Assembly (NCBI GenBank): GCA_910586125.1
Contig: CAJUHP010000024.1
Coordinates: 1 to 52,022 of the forward strand
Reading direction: 5' to 3'
Source: an uncultured Lachnospiraceae bacterium
Lineage (GTDB): Bacteria; Bacillota; Clostridia; Lachnospirales; Lachnospiraceae
DNA length: 52,022 nt
Shown: positions 43,239 through 51,828 of the stretch, piece by piece
Numbering within the stretch: position 1 is the stretch's first letter
How the letters are laid out: the number at the start of each line of letters is the position of its first letter
Program-made: the position numbers and the translations under genes
Notes under the pieces: model-generated
Database searches by the model: none
What the model saw: the letters and a program-made list of their open reading frames with translations, nothing else
Told to the model about the DNA's origin: nothing

Positions 43239-43903
43239 ACCATCGCCTCAAATTTATAGCCGGAGCGTATCAGCGTGACGATACACCGGCTTTCGTCCCC
43301 AAGTTTTTGCCGTAGAGTCTTGATATGAGTGTCCACAGTGCGGGTTGTCCCCTCGAAGTCGTAGCCCCAAATGCGGTTTAAAAGCTGCTCCCGACTAAAA
43401 ATCTGTCCGGGGTTTGCCATGAGAAATAAGAGCAGCTCATACTCCTTGTGAGTCAGCTTGATCTCCTCACCGTCCAGATAGACCTTGTGGGCATTGGGAT
43501 GCACCAAAATCTTCCCGGCGCTGATGCTTCCTGAGAATGCGGCAGAAAAACGGCGCAGCAGAGCGTTCACCTTCGCCAGAAGCACCTTGGGACTGAATGG
43601 CTTTGTCATATAGTCATCCGCACCGCAATCGTAACCTTTCAGTTTATCGTCCTCCGCACTTTTGGCAGTCAACATTATAATGGGTATATTGCTTATTTCC
43701 CGCGCCATCTTGCAGACAGAAAAGCCGTCAAGATGGGGCATCATCACATCCAGAATCATTAAATCCATCGGATTGTTCTTTAATGTAATGAGGGCCTCTA
43801 TGCCATCGTCAGCGGTAAAGCAGGTGTGTCCGCCTTTTCGCATATAGTCCGCAAGGATATCCTGCATGGTCTTTTCATCTTCGACAATTAAAATGTTTGG
43901 CAT
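43235..43903 (-). CDS. OmpR-family response regulator
   Basis: 222 aa. Receiver with EDEK pocket, Asp52 in LMILDVMMPHLDG, Thr in MLTAKSAED and Lys in MTKPFSPK; winged helix (KLTHKEYELLLFLMANPG, GTTRTVDTHIKTLRQK). AGGAGG four bases before the ATG. Four-base overlap with the kinase. Probably controls the exporter downstream. Confidence 0.95.
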   Translation of the reverse strand: MPNILIVEDEKTMQDILADYMRKGGHTCFTADDGIEALITLKNNPMDLMILDVMMPHLDGFSVCKMAREISNIPIIMLTAKSAEDDKLKGYDCGADDYMTKPFSPKVLLAKVNALLRRFSAAFSGSISAGKILVHPNAHKVYLDGEEIKLTHKEYELLLFLMANPGQIFSREQLLNRIWGYDFEGTTRTVDTHIKTLRQKLGDESRCIVTLIRSGYKFEAMV

Positions 43904-44050
43904 CGTGCCTCCTGATCTCCGTAAATGCCTGGGCTGGTTTGATTATATTTCGGATCAGCAAAAAAGGCAAGGCATCTACCGGCAGTCTGAATCGTTTCTA
44001 TAGATTTTTCATCGAAACAAAGGGCAAAAAATGCTGTAAATACATGAAAA

Positions 44051-44092
44051 AGCATACTGCAATCGCATGTTGAAAGCGAAATACAGTATGCT
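44051..44092 (-). terminator. Intrinsic terminator after the alpha-mannosidase gene
   Basis: AGCATACTG (44051-44059) pairs with CAGTATGCT (44084-44092); inner TCGC/GCGA pair. On the minus strand it is followed by TTTTTC. The region 43904-44050 between the regulator gene and this hairpin shows nothing else. Confidence 0.75.
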
Positions 44093-44159
44093 TATCTCAT
44101 GCAGCCAATTTTCTGCGTTTTTCAATCACAGCGTTTTTGCACAACGGAAAAACAAGGGA

Positions 44160-47100
44160 TCAATAGCTGACCTTTATGGTCTTAATTTCAAACGGCCGGA
44201 AGGCGAGCGTCAACGGCTGTGCGGCATCATATTCCTGCTGTACCTTCTCCAGCATATTCGTCAGCGCCACGCCTTTCACCGGAATACCAAACTGCAGGCT
44301 GACGGTATCGGATGCGCCCTCCGCTTCATACAGGCGCAGGATAAAGCTCTTTTCTGACGGCTCATTATTTTTCGTCTCCGCCGGTTTCACCGCCTCCACG
44401 ATCACATGATCGCATCCCACATGCAGCAGGCTCTCCATGGGAAGGCTGCCCTCCACGATCAGAGGCTTTTCATTCAGCAGATAAGCCGGAAGAATCACGT
44501 TTTCTGCCGACAGGCTCCCCATATGCGGAAGAAACGCATAGGTACACGCATGGATTCCCTTATCGCCCCTGAAATCCGGCATACATCCGCCTTTGTGCAG
44601 AGACAGGCGCATCTGGCCTTCCTGCACGCTGATGCCGTATTTGCAGTCGTTCAGTACCGCCGCTCCGTAGCGCGTCTCGGAGAGATCGGTATATTTGTGG
44701 TTTGACACCTCAAATTTTGCCTTTTCAATCGCGGTATTGCGGTTTGTCACCCGGCGGATATAGCCAAACTGCACCTCCTGGCTGGCATAATCCGCATGGA
44801 TTGTTGTGTCAAACGCCGTTTTCAGGAAACGATGCTCTTCCTGCCAGTCGATTTTCGTTTCAAAGACAATCTCCGGCGAATCCGCATAGAAGATCACATC
44901 CTGCCATAAGGAAGATTTCCCGCTCAGGCGGTAATGATTTCGGATTCGGTACTCCACTTCCCCGTCCGCTACCACCTCGGAGGAGAGAAGCTCGGCGCAG
45001 TCACGGAATTTGCACTCGTAGTCCGCATCCACATCCCAGTTGTCCCAGCCCAGAGACACCTCCTCCGCCATCAGGAACGTATTCAGCGCATACCCTTCTC
45101 CCCGCAGCTCTCTGTTGTTTCTCTTATCGACAAGAGATTCTATAAATCCCTTCTCATTCCACTCTACCCGCAGCATCGGTGTCTCCAGAACCTTTCCCGC
45201 CGCCGCAAATACAGAGGCTTTCTCTGTGTGCTCTTTTGTCATCTTCAGCACCCGGCTGCCAAACGCCGGTATCGAGATCTTGCCGACCGCCAGTTTTCGG
45301 TTGCCGTCCAGATCCTCGATCACCTGCTGCGCATAATCGCCGCTGACATAATAACCGTCAAAGGGCAGATACGTCACATCGCTGCGGGTAAAGGATAGGG
45401 TATTTACCAATGTGAGCGTCTTTTCTCCTGACTCGCCGCAGTCTTTTCCCGCCTTTGAAGCCAACAGCTCGCTCGTCTTTCGGCCCGCCTCCTCAATGAT
45501 GTGCGTCACCGATGAAATAGCCTCGTCATGCGCGCGCGGAATACAGGTTCCCGGCAGAATATCATGAAACTGATTGATCAGCAGCTCGTTCGTCAGCGGA
45601 TCGATCTCGCTTGCTGACGCCGCCTCCCCGTTGTCAACCGCTTTTCGCACCGTGATATATTCCAAATCTCTGAGCGCAAACTCCGCTTTTCGGTTGTTCC
45701 GTTTGATTGTGTGCTGATTGGTGAGGGTTCCCCGATGCAGCTCCAGATACAGCTCACCGCTGTAAACGGAGGGGCAGACAATGTTCTGTTCCAGCTCCTC
45801 CATAAAACGGCTCACCGTTGTGTGGGAAGTTTTGGGCATCCCTTCCAGATCCTTCATGCGCCGCGCCACCTCGATCATGCCGAACTCCGGTCCGCCGCCG
45901 CCGTCCCCAAAGCCGTAGGAAATCAGACGCATATGGGAGACCGCGCGTTCCTGTATCGTGTTGCTTCCGCATTCCAGCAGATTTTCTTTCATCGCCGCCG
46001 GGTCCGGCCAAACGTGGGTCCGGTTAAAATGCACCAAAACCTGCGAGCCGTCGATCCCCTTCCAATAAAATGTCTCATAGGGAAAAACATTGGTGTCGTT
46101 CCAGGCCATCTTTGTCGTCAGAAAATATTTTACGCCGCACCCCTGCATGATCTGAGGAAGAGACGCACTGTAGCCGAAGGTATCCGGCAGCCAGAAAGCG
46201 TCGGATGTGTAGTCAAAGTTTTCCCTGGTAAATTTCTGTCCCCAGACAAACTGACGGATCATATATTCGCCGGAAGGGATATTGCAGTCGCACTCGATCC
46301 ATACGCCGCCGTTCGGCTCATAGCGCCCCTCTGCCACCCGCTTTTTGATATCCTCAAACAAGGCCGGATACATTCTCTTTATGATGTCGCTGTGATAGGC
46401 GGAACTCTGCACAAAGGTATATTCCGGATACTGATCCATCAGATTCATCTGGTTGGCGTACGTTCTGGCACATTTCTTTTCCGTCTCTCCTCTGTGCCAG
46501 AGCCAGGCTGTGTCCATATGAGAATGCCCGATCAAACCCGCATAGGGAGCAGAAGCCGGGTTGGTCTCCTTCAATACCTCCTTCAGAATCCGATCCGCCT
46601 GACAAAGCTGTTCCCGAAAGACCGCTTCCTCCTCGTTCTCAAAATCATAGGAAATCAGACGATGAATCTCCAGCAGCGCCCGCACAAAGTCAGCGCGGCG
46701 AAAGCTTTTCTCCTCCAGCGTCTTCACCATCGCATTGGCAACTTTCAGATCAAAATAAAATTCGGCCAGTTCCTCATCCTTCAGACAGATCTTCACGGGA
46801 TGATACACAATTTCAAACTTCTTCTGGCTCTCGTCCTTAAAGGGCTGCGTTCCCTTGATGTAGTGATTGGTATAGTATTCCAGAGCAATCTCAATCGTCT
46901 CCCCGGCATGCGCTTTCTGCCGGAGCATATCGCAGTAGTGGTTGCCATGACTGTTTATCAGGATTTTAGAGGCAAAATTTCCGTAGGGCTTGCCGTCTAC
47001 CCAGAGCATTCCCTCATAGCCCTTGATCCCCGGATACACAAACAGCGTTTTTCCGTCCAGAGCTTCTGGAACCTGATAGGTTCCCCGAAACCAGCAATAT

Positions 47101-47297
47101 GTGCCCTCTCCCTCAAAAACGGTCCCGTCCTCACACTCCGCAAAGCAGGTTTCTTCCGGTACGCTGTGATAATCGCCGCCGCTTGGAAACGCTTTCATGG
47201 GAATCGTGTCCGCCGTGATAAACAGCTTTGGTTCCAGCATGTCTTCCAGACGCTTCAGCTTTTCAAACATTCTCTCCAATTGTTTTTCCGTATACAT
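44160..47297 (-). CDS. Alpha-mannosidase (glycoside hydrolase family 38)
   Basis: 1,045 aa, full length for bacterial GH38. The zinc and catalytic site is intact: GHSHMDTAWLW (His258, His260, Asp262) and the nucleophile Asp372 in FWLPDTFGYSASLPQ; also the GFGDGGGGPEFGM motif and NQFHDILPGTCIPRA. N-terminal carbohydrate-binding-like domain about 40-180 and a C-terminal beta domain. Removes alpha-linked mannose, probably from host or yeast glycans. No sugar transporter lies beside it. No signal peptide, so cytoplasmic. GGAGG before the ATG at 47297. Confidence 0.95.
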   Translation of the reverse strand: MYTEKQLERMFEKLKRLEDMLEPKLFITADTIPMKAFPSGGDYHSVPEETCFAECEDGTVFEGEGTYCWFRGTYQVPEALDGKTLFVYPGIKGYEGMLWVDGKPYGNFASKILINSHGNHYCDMLRQKAHAGETIEIALEYYTNHYIKGTQPFKDESQKKFEIVYHPVKICLKDEELAEFYFDLKVANAMVKTLEEKSFRRADFVRALLEIHRLISYDFENEEEAVFREQLCQADRILKEVLKETNPASAPYAGLIGHSHMDTAWLWHRGETEKKCARTYANQMNLMDQYPEYTFVQSSAYHSDIIKRMYPALFEDIKKRVAEGRYEPNGGVWIECDCNIPSGEYMIRQFVWGQKFTRENFDYTSDAFWLPDTFGYSASLPQIMQGCGVKYFLTTKMAWNDTNVFPYETFYWKGIDGSQVLVHFNRTHVWPDPAAMKENLLECGSNTIQERAVSHMRLISYGFGDGGGGPEFGMIEVARRMKDLEGMPKTSHTTVSRFMEELEQNIVCPSVYSGELYLELHRGTLTNQHTIKRNNRKAEFALRDLEYITVRKAVDNGEAASASEIDPLTNELLINQFHDILPGTCIPRAHDEAISSVTHIIEEAGRKTSELLASKAGKDCGESGEKTLTLVNTLSFTRSDVTYLPFDGYYVSGDYAQQVIEDLDGNRKLAVGKISIPAFGSRVLKMTKEHTEKASVFAAAGKVLETPMLRVEWNEKGFIESLVDKRNNRELRGEGYALNTFLMAEEVSLGWDNWDVDADYECKFRDCAELLSSEVVADGEVEYRIRNHYRLSGKSSLWQDVIFYADSPEIVFETKIDWQEEHRFLKTAFDTTIHADYASQEVQFGYIRRVTNRNTAIEKAKFEVSNHKYTDLSETRYGAAVLNDCKYGISVQEGQMRLSLHKGGCMPDFRGDKGIHACTYAFLPHMGSLSAENVILPAYLLNEKPLIVEGSLPMESLLHVGCDHVIVEAVKPAETKNNEPSEKSFILRLYEAEGASDTVSLQFGIPVKGVALTNMLEKVQQEYDAAQPLTLAFRPFEIKTIKVSY

Positions 47298-47300
47298 TGA

Positions 47301-47760
47301 TTTCCTCCTTTATCAGCAGTTCATTCCATTCCTCCGGGAAAGCAAACCGCTGGTTGATATCTTTCCGGTAAAAAACGGCTCTCTTTAGCCCCTGATTCCA
47401 GCAGCATTGTAGCTTGAAAGAAACGGGTAATCTTTGTGCTGCAGAACCCGATAAGCGCAGGAGCATCCGTCTTTTTCCAGAAAAGTCCCTTTCACGGGAT
47501 CGCCCCATTTTTGTAAGCATGTAACACAGGGCATCGACGAAATCGGCGGCTTCCACCGGAAGAAGAATCTCTGTACCGTCTTCCTTTTCTTCCATGGGAT
47601 AAGATCGAAACATTCCTTTGGGACGGCATCAACAGCCAGGAAAACAGCTAACAACAATAACCGAATACCAAATACAGAATTCTGTGTCTTTTGCTCTCCC
47701 GCAATCGCCAGTCTCTCTTTCTTCAAAGGAATGTATTTTCTTATTTTCAGCATTTTTGCC
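47301..47760 (-). pseudogene. Probable decayed reading frame upstream of the mannosidase
   Basis: Two overlapping minus-strand frames both look partly protein-like: one from 47613 (DGTEILLPVEAADFVDALCY) that runs into the mannosidase start, and one from 47753 (MLKIRKYIPLKKERLAIAG) that ends at 47385. Neither is convincing throughout, which suggests a frameshifted old gene. The family is unknown. Confidence 0.35.
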
Positions 47761-47768
47761 TTATTCCG

Positions 47769-48656
47769 TCAAATATAGTATGCCTCCATCCCCGACAGCA
47801 CCGGCACTCTTCTTTCGCACTCCGGGCATATATATGTCCCAAAACAATAACGGAGATATTCTTCCCCTTCCCTGTCTTCTGACAGAGCTAAAATATGAAA
47901 CAGCCACAGCTTTGCATTCCCCTGGTTTTTTTCATCCCAGATTTCAGTTGGTATGTCTGCGGCTTCGATCCGCTCAGCAGGATCAAAATAACCAAATTCA
48001 ATTTCCTCGTCACAATTTCCGCATTCCGGGCAGACTATATAGCACGAATCAAACTGGGAGAGAAAGAGAGTATAGGCCAGCTTCTTCTCTCCCAAAATTG
48101 CCGTGACAGCCGCGGCGAATTCTCTTGTTCTGCCTTTTTTGTCCAAAATATAGTCTGTATGATGGGTCAAAAAATCTATGGTCATGACACGAATCTGCAC
48201 CGCAGCATTCTCATAGCTCCTATAGACATCTTCCTCGTCAGGCTTGTCCCCAAATACATCGGTTGACAGCCAGCCTCCAGCCGCCAAAATCCCCTGAAAC
48301 AGCCATTCCAGATCCTGCTCTTTTTCCCAGCCTTCCATAAGTCTGGCCAAATAGGGCAGCACCAGCCACGTGGCCGGGTAAAAGCTCATCTGGTGCCACA
48401 GTGTTTCGCAAAGATTATCAAAGGCAATCTCATAGTTTGTCCTTGATACCGGATCAAGGCGGCGCAGCTTACATTGTTCGGGAGCCTCCTCCCGCTTTCC
48501 AATCACAACAGAGAGATAATCTCTCACATTTCCATAAGCACCCCTGTAGGATTCCCATAAGAAAGAATCCAAATCCGTCAATATGTAAGGATCCTTCTCT
48601 GGCTTTCTCTCTGCCGCCGGAAATGCTACATCCATCTTAGTCTGTTCCTCGTTCAT
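47769..48656 (-). CDS. Hypothetical protein with split CPEC zinc-ribbon motifs
   Basis: 295 aa, soluble and acidic. The first 170 residues are helical and Trp-rich (FLWESYRGAYGNVRDYL, LWHQMSFYPATWLVLPYLARL). The C-terminal third holds two CPEC motifs, IVCPECGNCDEE and YICPECERRVP, separated by about 60 residues and likely to bind one zinc ion. Family not recognised; it may be an accessory or immunity-type protein, but that is a guess. Confidence 0.7.
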   Translation of the reverse strand: MNEEQTKMDVAFPAAERKPEKDPYILTDLDSFLWESYRGAYGNVRDYLSVVIGKREEAPEQCKLRRLDPVSRTNYEIAFDNLCETLWHQMSFYPATWLVLPYLARLMEGWEKEQDLEWLFQGILAAGGWLSTDVFGDKPDEEDVYRSYENAAVQIRVMTIDFLTHHTDYILDKKGRTREFAAAVTAILGEKKLAYTLFLSQFDSCYIVCPECGNCDEEIEFGYFDPAERIEAADIPTEIWDEKNQGNAKLWLFHILALSEDREGEEYLRYCFGTYICPECERRVPVLSGMEAYYI

Positions 48657-48732
48657 CTCTTATTCACTCCTCATTCCAAAATACGACAACCAACGGAGCA
48701 TTTTACTGCCCCTCCCATTTTAATTACTTTCA

Positions 48733-48773
48733 GCCGCCGTTTTCTGCTACCAATCATAGCAGAAAACGGCGGC
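48733..48773. terminator. Long perfect hairpin between two accessory genes
   Basis: GCCGCCGTTTTCTGCTA (48733-48749) pairs perfectly with its complement at 48757-48773, 17 bp with a seven-base loop. Followed by TTTATC on the plus strand but no T-tract on the minus strand. Likely blocks read-through from the unknown membrane gene. Confidence 0.6.
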
Positions 48774-48832
48774 TTTATCAATCAGAACATCCATCTCTGT
48801 CACCTGGATTACAGATACTCTCCAGAGCTTTG

Positions 48833-49393
48833 TTAAAGATTATCATATTCTTCCTTTTCTATTTTTATTAAATTAATTTTAAAATCAACAATATTTTCAC
48901 CTTCAAATCTAAAATATTTTCCACTATAGCAAGGTAAAAGGGTTCCTTTCAACCTCTTCGTATCCAATTTAACCAATATAATACCGCTGCTGGGTACCGC
49001 TTCTTCAATCGGACGATATACAAGAAAAAGTTGATCCATTACAACAATACCTGAACATGTCCAATTTGCGTATTTATCTCTTTTGGGAGAATATCTTTTC
49101 AGATTACCAGTAAGAATATTTGTACTTTTTTCAACAAGATAAAATTTATCCCTTTTTATAATCTCTGATGGATTTTCTTTTGAGAATATTTCATCTCTGT
49201 AATACCCCGTAAAGCGTGAAGATCGATATTTAATCATTTCATAGATACAGCCAAAGAGAAACGTTATTAAACTTCCGATTAAGGTTGTAATAACAGCTTG
49301 CAAAATAGCATTATCAACAAAAATAACCGTCACTATCAGCACTATGATTGTCCCGATAATTGAAATAATATAAAGTGATATTTTTGTATTCAT
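48833..49393 (-). CDS. Two-helix membrane protein with beta-rich cytosolic tail, unknown function
   Basis: 186 aa, AT-rich gene. Helices about 5-26 and 29-52 at the N-terminus, then about 130 residues predicted to be mostly beta strands, starting GYYRDEIF and ending NIVDFKINLIKI. This two-helix plus small beta-barrel plan resembles the Cap15-type effectors of CBASS defence systems, but no cyclase gene is near and the resemblance is by architecture only. AAGGGG lies before the ATG. Confidence 0.7.
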   Translation of the reverse strand: MNTKISLYIISIIGTIIVLIVTVIFVDNAILQAVITTLIGSLITFLFGCIYEMIKYRSSRFTGYYRDEIFSKENPSEIIKRDKFYLVEKSTNILTGNLKRYSPKRDKYANWTCSGIVVMDQLFLVYRPIEEAVPSSGIILVKLDTKRLKGTLLPCYSGKYFRFEGENIVDFKINLIKIEKEEYDNL

Positions 49394-49913
49394 TTGTTTC
49401 CCCTTTATTACGATATACTCATTTTATTAAAGCTATATTCAGCAAATATAACAAAAAACAGCAAGATTATCCCTTTAATCAATAACTGTTTTTTTGATCA
49501 TACCACATAAACATTTTAATTTCTATATTTTTATATTAAATTCTAAAAAATAAGATCATTCATGATAATCTTCTTAGTTGGTATGTTCGATTCATATTTT
49601 TGAGCCTTGAAGCGTTTTCACCTGATTTTTTGTTTATGATTTTGTTCTGTTTTCTTTATCAGCTCATTTGATTTTTATGTTCTTTATTGTGGCTTAAGGT
49701 GTTAAAACCCTTCTCGCAATAAGTCTGACGGAATTGCCCAGGAAGCTATGATACTAGATTAATAGATTATAGAAATACTACTCCTTACACGCTGTTTTTT
49801 TAATATGCTAGGTGCCCGTCTTAAATGTTCATGTACGGTAAAGAAACAAGCAACCGAAAACAAGAGATAGACTGCCAGTACCACACTATTCCGAACCAAA
49901 GACCAAAAGACAA
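49394..49913. other. AT-rich intergenic stretch, no gene seen
   Basis: More than 500 bases without a convincing open frame. Composition is like other mobile-element DNA. A short CGGT-containing stretch at about 49836 was considered as group II intron material but rejected. Confidence 0.5.
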
Positions 49914-50055
49914 GCACCGTGGAAATGTGTATAACTTGCTATTCCGTCATGGAAAAGTCCGTTCACAGAACATGGAAAAGCTAAAGTGCAGCTTTCCCAC
50001 ATTCTGCAAACAGACTTTCCCACAACTCCATAAGATAGCAAGTTATGCACATTAC
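49914..50055. other. Large imperfect palindrome, candidate transfer or replication origin
   Basis: Two arms of about 70 bases, centred near 49985, roughly 80% complementary. Core arms: ATGTGTATAACTTGCTAT on the left and ATAGCAAGTTATGCACAT on the right; inner GGAAAAGCT/AGCTTTCC and CAGAA/TTCTG. Within each arm GGAAAAG (or CTTTCCCAC) occurs twice. A smaller GCCG-ACTA-CGGC hairpin follows at about 50063. A relaxase fragment lies 1.8 kb downstream, so an oriT or single-strand origin is plausible. Confidence 0.55.
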
Positions 50056-50113
50056 GCACAGTGCCGACTACGGCGAAATCCCTCTCCCCTACATACATAT
50101 AACAGTCGCTATC

Positions 50114-50155
50114 TTGACAATTCAAAGTAAGTATTATATATTTATAGAAACTTAC
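50114..50155 (+). promoter_or_regulatory. Promoter and likely operator of the TetR gene
   Basis: TTGACA (50114-50119), 17 bases, TATATT (50137-50142). GTAAGT at 50127-50132 is inverted as ACTTAC at 50150-50155, a dyad across the -10 region, which is where a TetR dimer would repress its own gene. Confidence 0.65.
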
Positions 50156-50183
50156 AAAACGATTTTTGTTTCTGAGGTGTATT

Positions 50184-50750
50184 ATGAGAGAAAAAATATT
50201 GAATGTAGTAGCACAACTTATTAACCGATATGGTTTGAAAAAATTTACAGTAGATGAAGTAGCGACAACTTTACGTATTAGTAAAAAAACAATTTATCAG
50301 TATTTCAGTGGAAAAGATGAAATGATACATGAATATTTTGTGGCAAATTTAGAAAGCGATAAGCAAAATATGAATAAGGCAATGCAGGAAGCAAATGGTT
50401 TTAGAAACAAACTGTATGCCCTTGTTCATACAAATCGTTGCTGTGGATTGCCGATATTCGTAATGGGCGAAGCAAAACAATTTTATCCGGAAGAATGGGC
50501 AGAAATTGAATCTTTAAGAAAATATAAATTAGCCGCATTAAATGAATTGCTTAAATGCGCAAAAAAGGACGGAATTATAAAAGATGATGTGCATTTTGGC
50601 ATACTTACCGCTATGCTGGAACGAAGTAGTGACATAATTCTTGATACCGATTTTTTGTTGGAAAATAAGCTCCATGTAGCTCAAGCCGTTGACGCTGCAT
50701 TAGATATAATTTTATATGGAATTGAAAAGGAGAATAAAGATGATAAATAA
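50184..50750 (+). CDS. TetR-family transcriptional regulator
   Basis: 188 aa from the ATG at 50184 (GAGGTG upstream; an earlier in-frame start at 50166 lacks a site). N-terminal helix-turn-helix: RYGLKKFTVDEVATTLRISKKTIYQYFSGKDEMI matches the TetR consensus in pieces. The C-terminal ligand-binding part is helical and not classifiable. AT-rich. It overlaps the PEBP gene by 11 bases, so the two form an operon, and an operator-like dyad covers its promoter. Confidence 0.92.
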   Translation: MREKILNVVAQLINRYGLKKFTVDEVATTLRISKKTIYQYFSGKDEMIHEYFVANLESDKQNMNKAMQEANGFRNKLYALVHTNRCCGLPIFVMGEAKQFYPEEWAEIESLRKYKLAALNELLKCAKKDGIIKDDVHFGILTAMLERSSDIILDTDFLLENKLHVAQAVDAALDIILYGIEKENKDDK

Positions 50751-51213
50751 TTATGAATTGCAAGTGCGCTGTATTGGATTAGAAAACAATAATATATTCC
50801 AGTTAGAAAATACGGGTAGAGGGAAAGATATATCACCAGCATTTGAACTTGATAATCTTTCCCCTGCGGCAAAAACTATTGCTATTATGTTGGAAGATAT
50901 TAAACATCCTCTTTTCAAAAATTTTACACATTGGGTTATATGGAATATTCCAGCAGCGCAGAATATTATTGGGGCGATACCTCACGGAAAAAATGTGGTG
51001 GCTCTTAATAATGCTGTTCAAGGGATTGCCTATGGCTGGCACAAATATGCCGGTCCGAAACCGCCCAAAGGAAAGCGACATAAATACCTTTTTACAGTTT
51101 ATGTATTGGATTGCGAGCTTTCTTTAGGGGCTAATTCGACAAAAAGCAGATTTATGAAACACGCTAAAAACCATATTCTTCAACAAGCTGCTATCATTGG
51201 ATTGTTTGAATAA
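50740..51213 (+). CDS. PEBP / YbhB-YbcL family protein
   Basis: 157 aa from the ATG at 50740 (AAAGGAG with good spacing). Motifs of the phosphatidylethanolamine-binding/Raf-kinase-inhibitor-like family: DIKHPLFKNFTHWVIWNIP and YAGPKPPKGKRHKYLFTVYVLD (the GPxPPxGxHxY pocket). Family members bind small phosphorylated or lipid ligands; the real bacterial role is unclear. Co-regulated with the TetR regulator upstream. Confidence 0.9.
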   Translation: MINNYELQVRCIGLENNNIFQLENTGRGKDISPAFELDNLSPAAKTIAIMLEDIKHPLFKNFTHWVIWNIPAAQNIIGAIPHGKNVVALNNAVQGIAYGWHKYAGPKPPKGKRHKYLFTVYVLDCELSLGANSTKSRFMKHAKNHILQQAAIIGLFE

Positions 51214-51249
51214 TTTCTGATAATACAAAAGCGTTTAGGGAAATGATAA

Positions 51250-51756
51250 TCAAGATTTACAAAAAGCCCTTAATATGCTGGAGCAGCAACAAAAGGGGTG
51301 TATGAAACTTTTTCTGTAACCCGGCTGATTGTGCTGTCCCTTCATGTGGGATTCTATATCTCCGGTTGTCATTCCCTTTGCATACATGGAAAGTATTTTT
51401 TCCTCCATGTCCTGTGTTATGGTATTCTGGTATTTTTTTATGAGCTGAGGCTCATACTCCCCGTTCCGGTCGCGTGGGATTGCAACATCCATGTCTCCAT
51501 AGCTGGTGTGCATGGTCTTTTTAGAATGTCCGTTGCGGCTGTTGTCAGTATTCTTGTTCCGGTAATCATACTTTGAATATCCGAGTTCTTCGTCCAGCTC
51601 TTCATCCAGTACATCTTCCAGAATCACGGACATCATGTCCCGCATGACAGTATTGACATCTGTTCCGTTTTTAATACTGATGTCATTGTCCTTGAGATAG
51701 CTGTGCATCATTTCCCGCATTGCTGCTTTTTGTGGGCTTTCGTTTTTTCTTGCCAT
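51250..51756 (-). pseudogene. Truncated IS256-family transposase
   Basis: The frame begins MARKNESPQKAAMREMM and carries IS256 N-terminal features (DVLDEELDEELGYSKYDY, DMDVAIPRDRNGEYEP, LSMYAKGMTTGDIESHM). After about residue 139 the family sequence stops and unrelated residues from the element's end and flank (ending at the stop at 51250) follow, so the DDE catalytic core is missing. It cannot be active by itself. Confidence 0.9.
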
Positions 51757-51828
51757 AATAATACCTCCAAACTGAGTAATTCTATCTTACATCAGCTTGA
51801 AGGTTTACACAAACTTTGGGATAGTCCC
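51294..51828 (-). mobile_element. Internally deleted IS256-family element
   Basis: About 535 bp. The right-hand end on the plus strand (51801-51828) carries GGGACTATCCCAAAG on the minus strand, and the left-hand end (51294-51321) carries a related inverted repeat (GGGTTACAGAAAAAGTTTC then CACCCC). Between them is only the first part of the transposase. No matching 8-bp target duplication was found, so it may have been moved or deleted since insertion. Confidence 0.7.

Noticed and set aside
49800..49900. Possible group II intron domain V
   Set aside because: Only a short GTACGGT match; no domain structure or reverse transcriptase.
51214..51293. Coding remnant DNQDLQKALNMLEQQQKG on the plus strand
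   Set aside because: Short, with stop codons and an apparent frameshift before it; too little to name a gene.
51294..51828. Target-site duplication of the IS256 remnant
   Set aside because: Flanking bases do not match for eight or nine positions.
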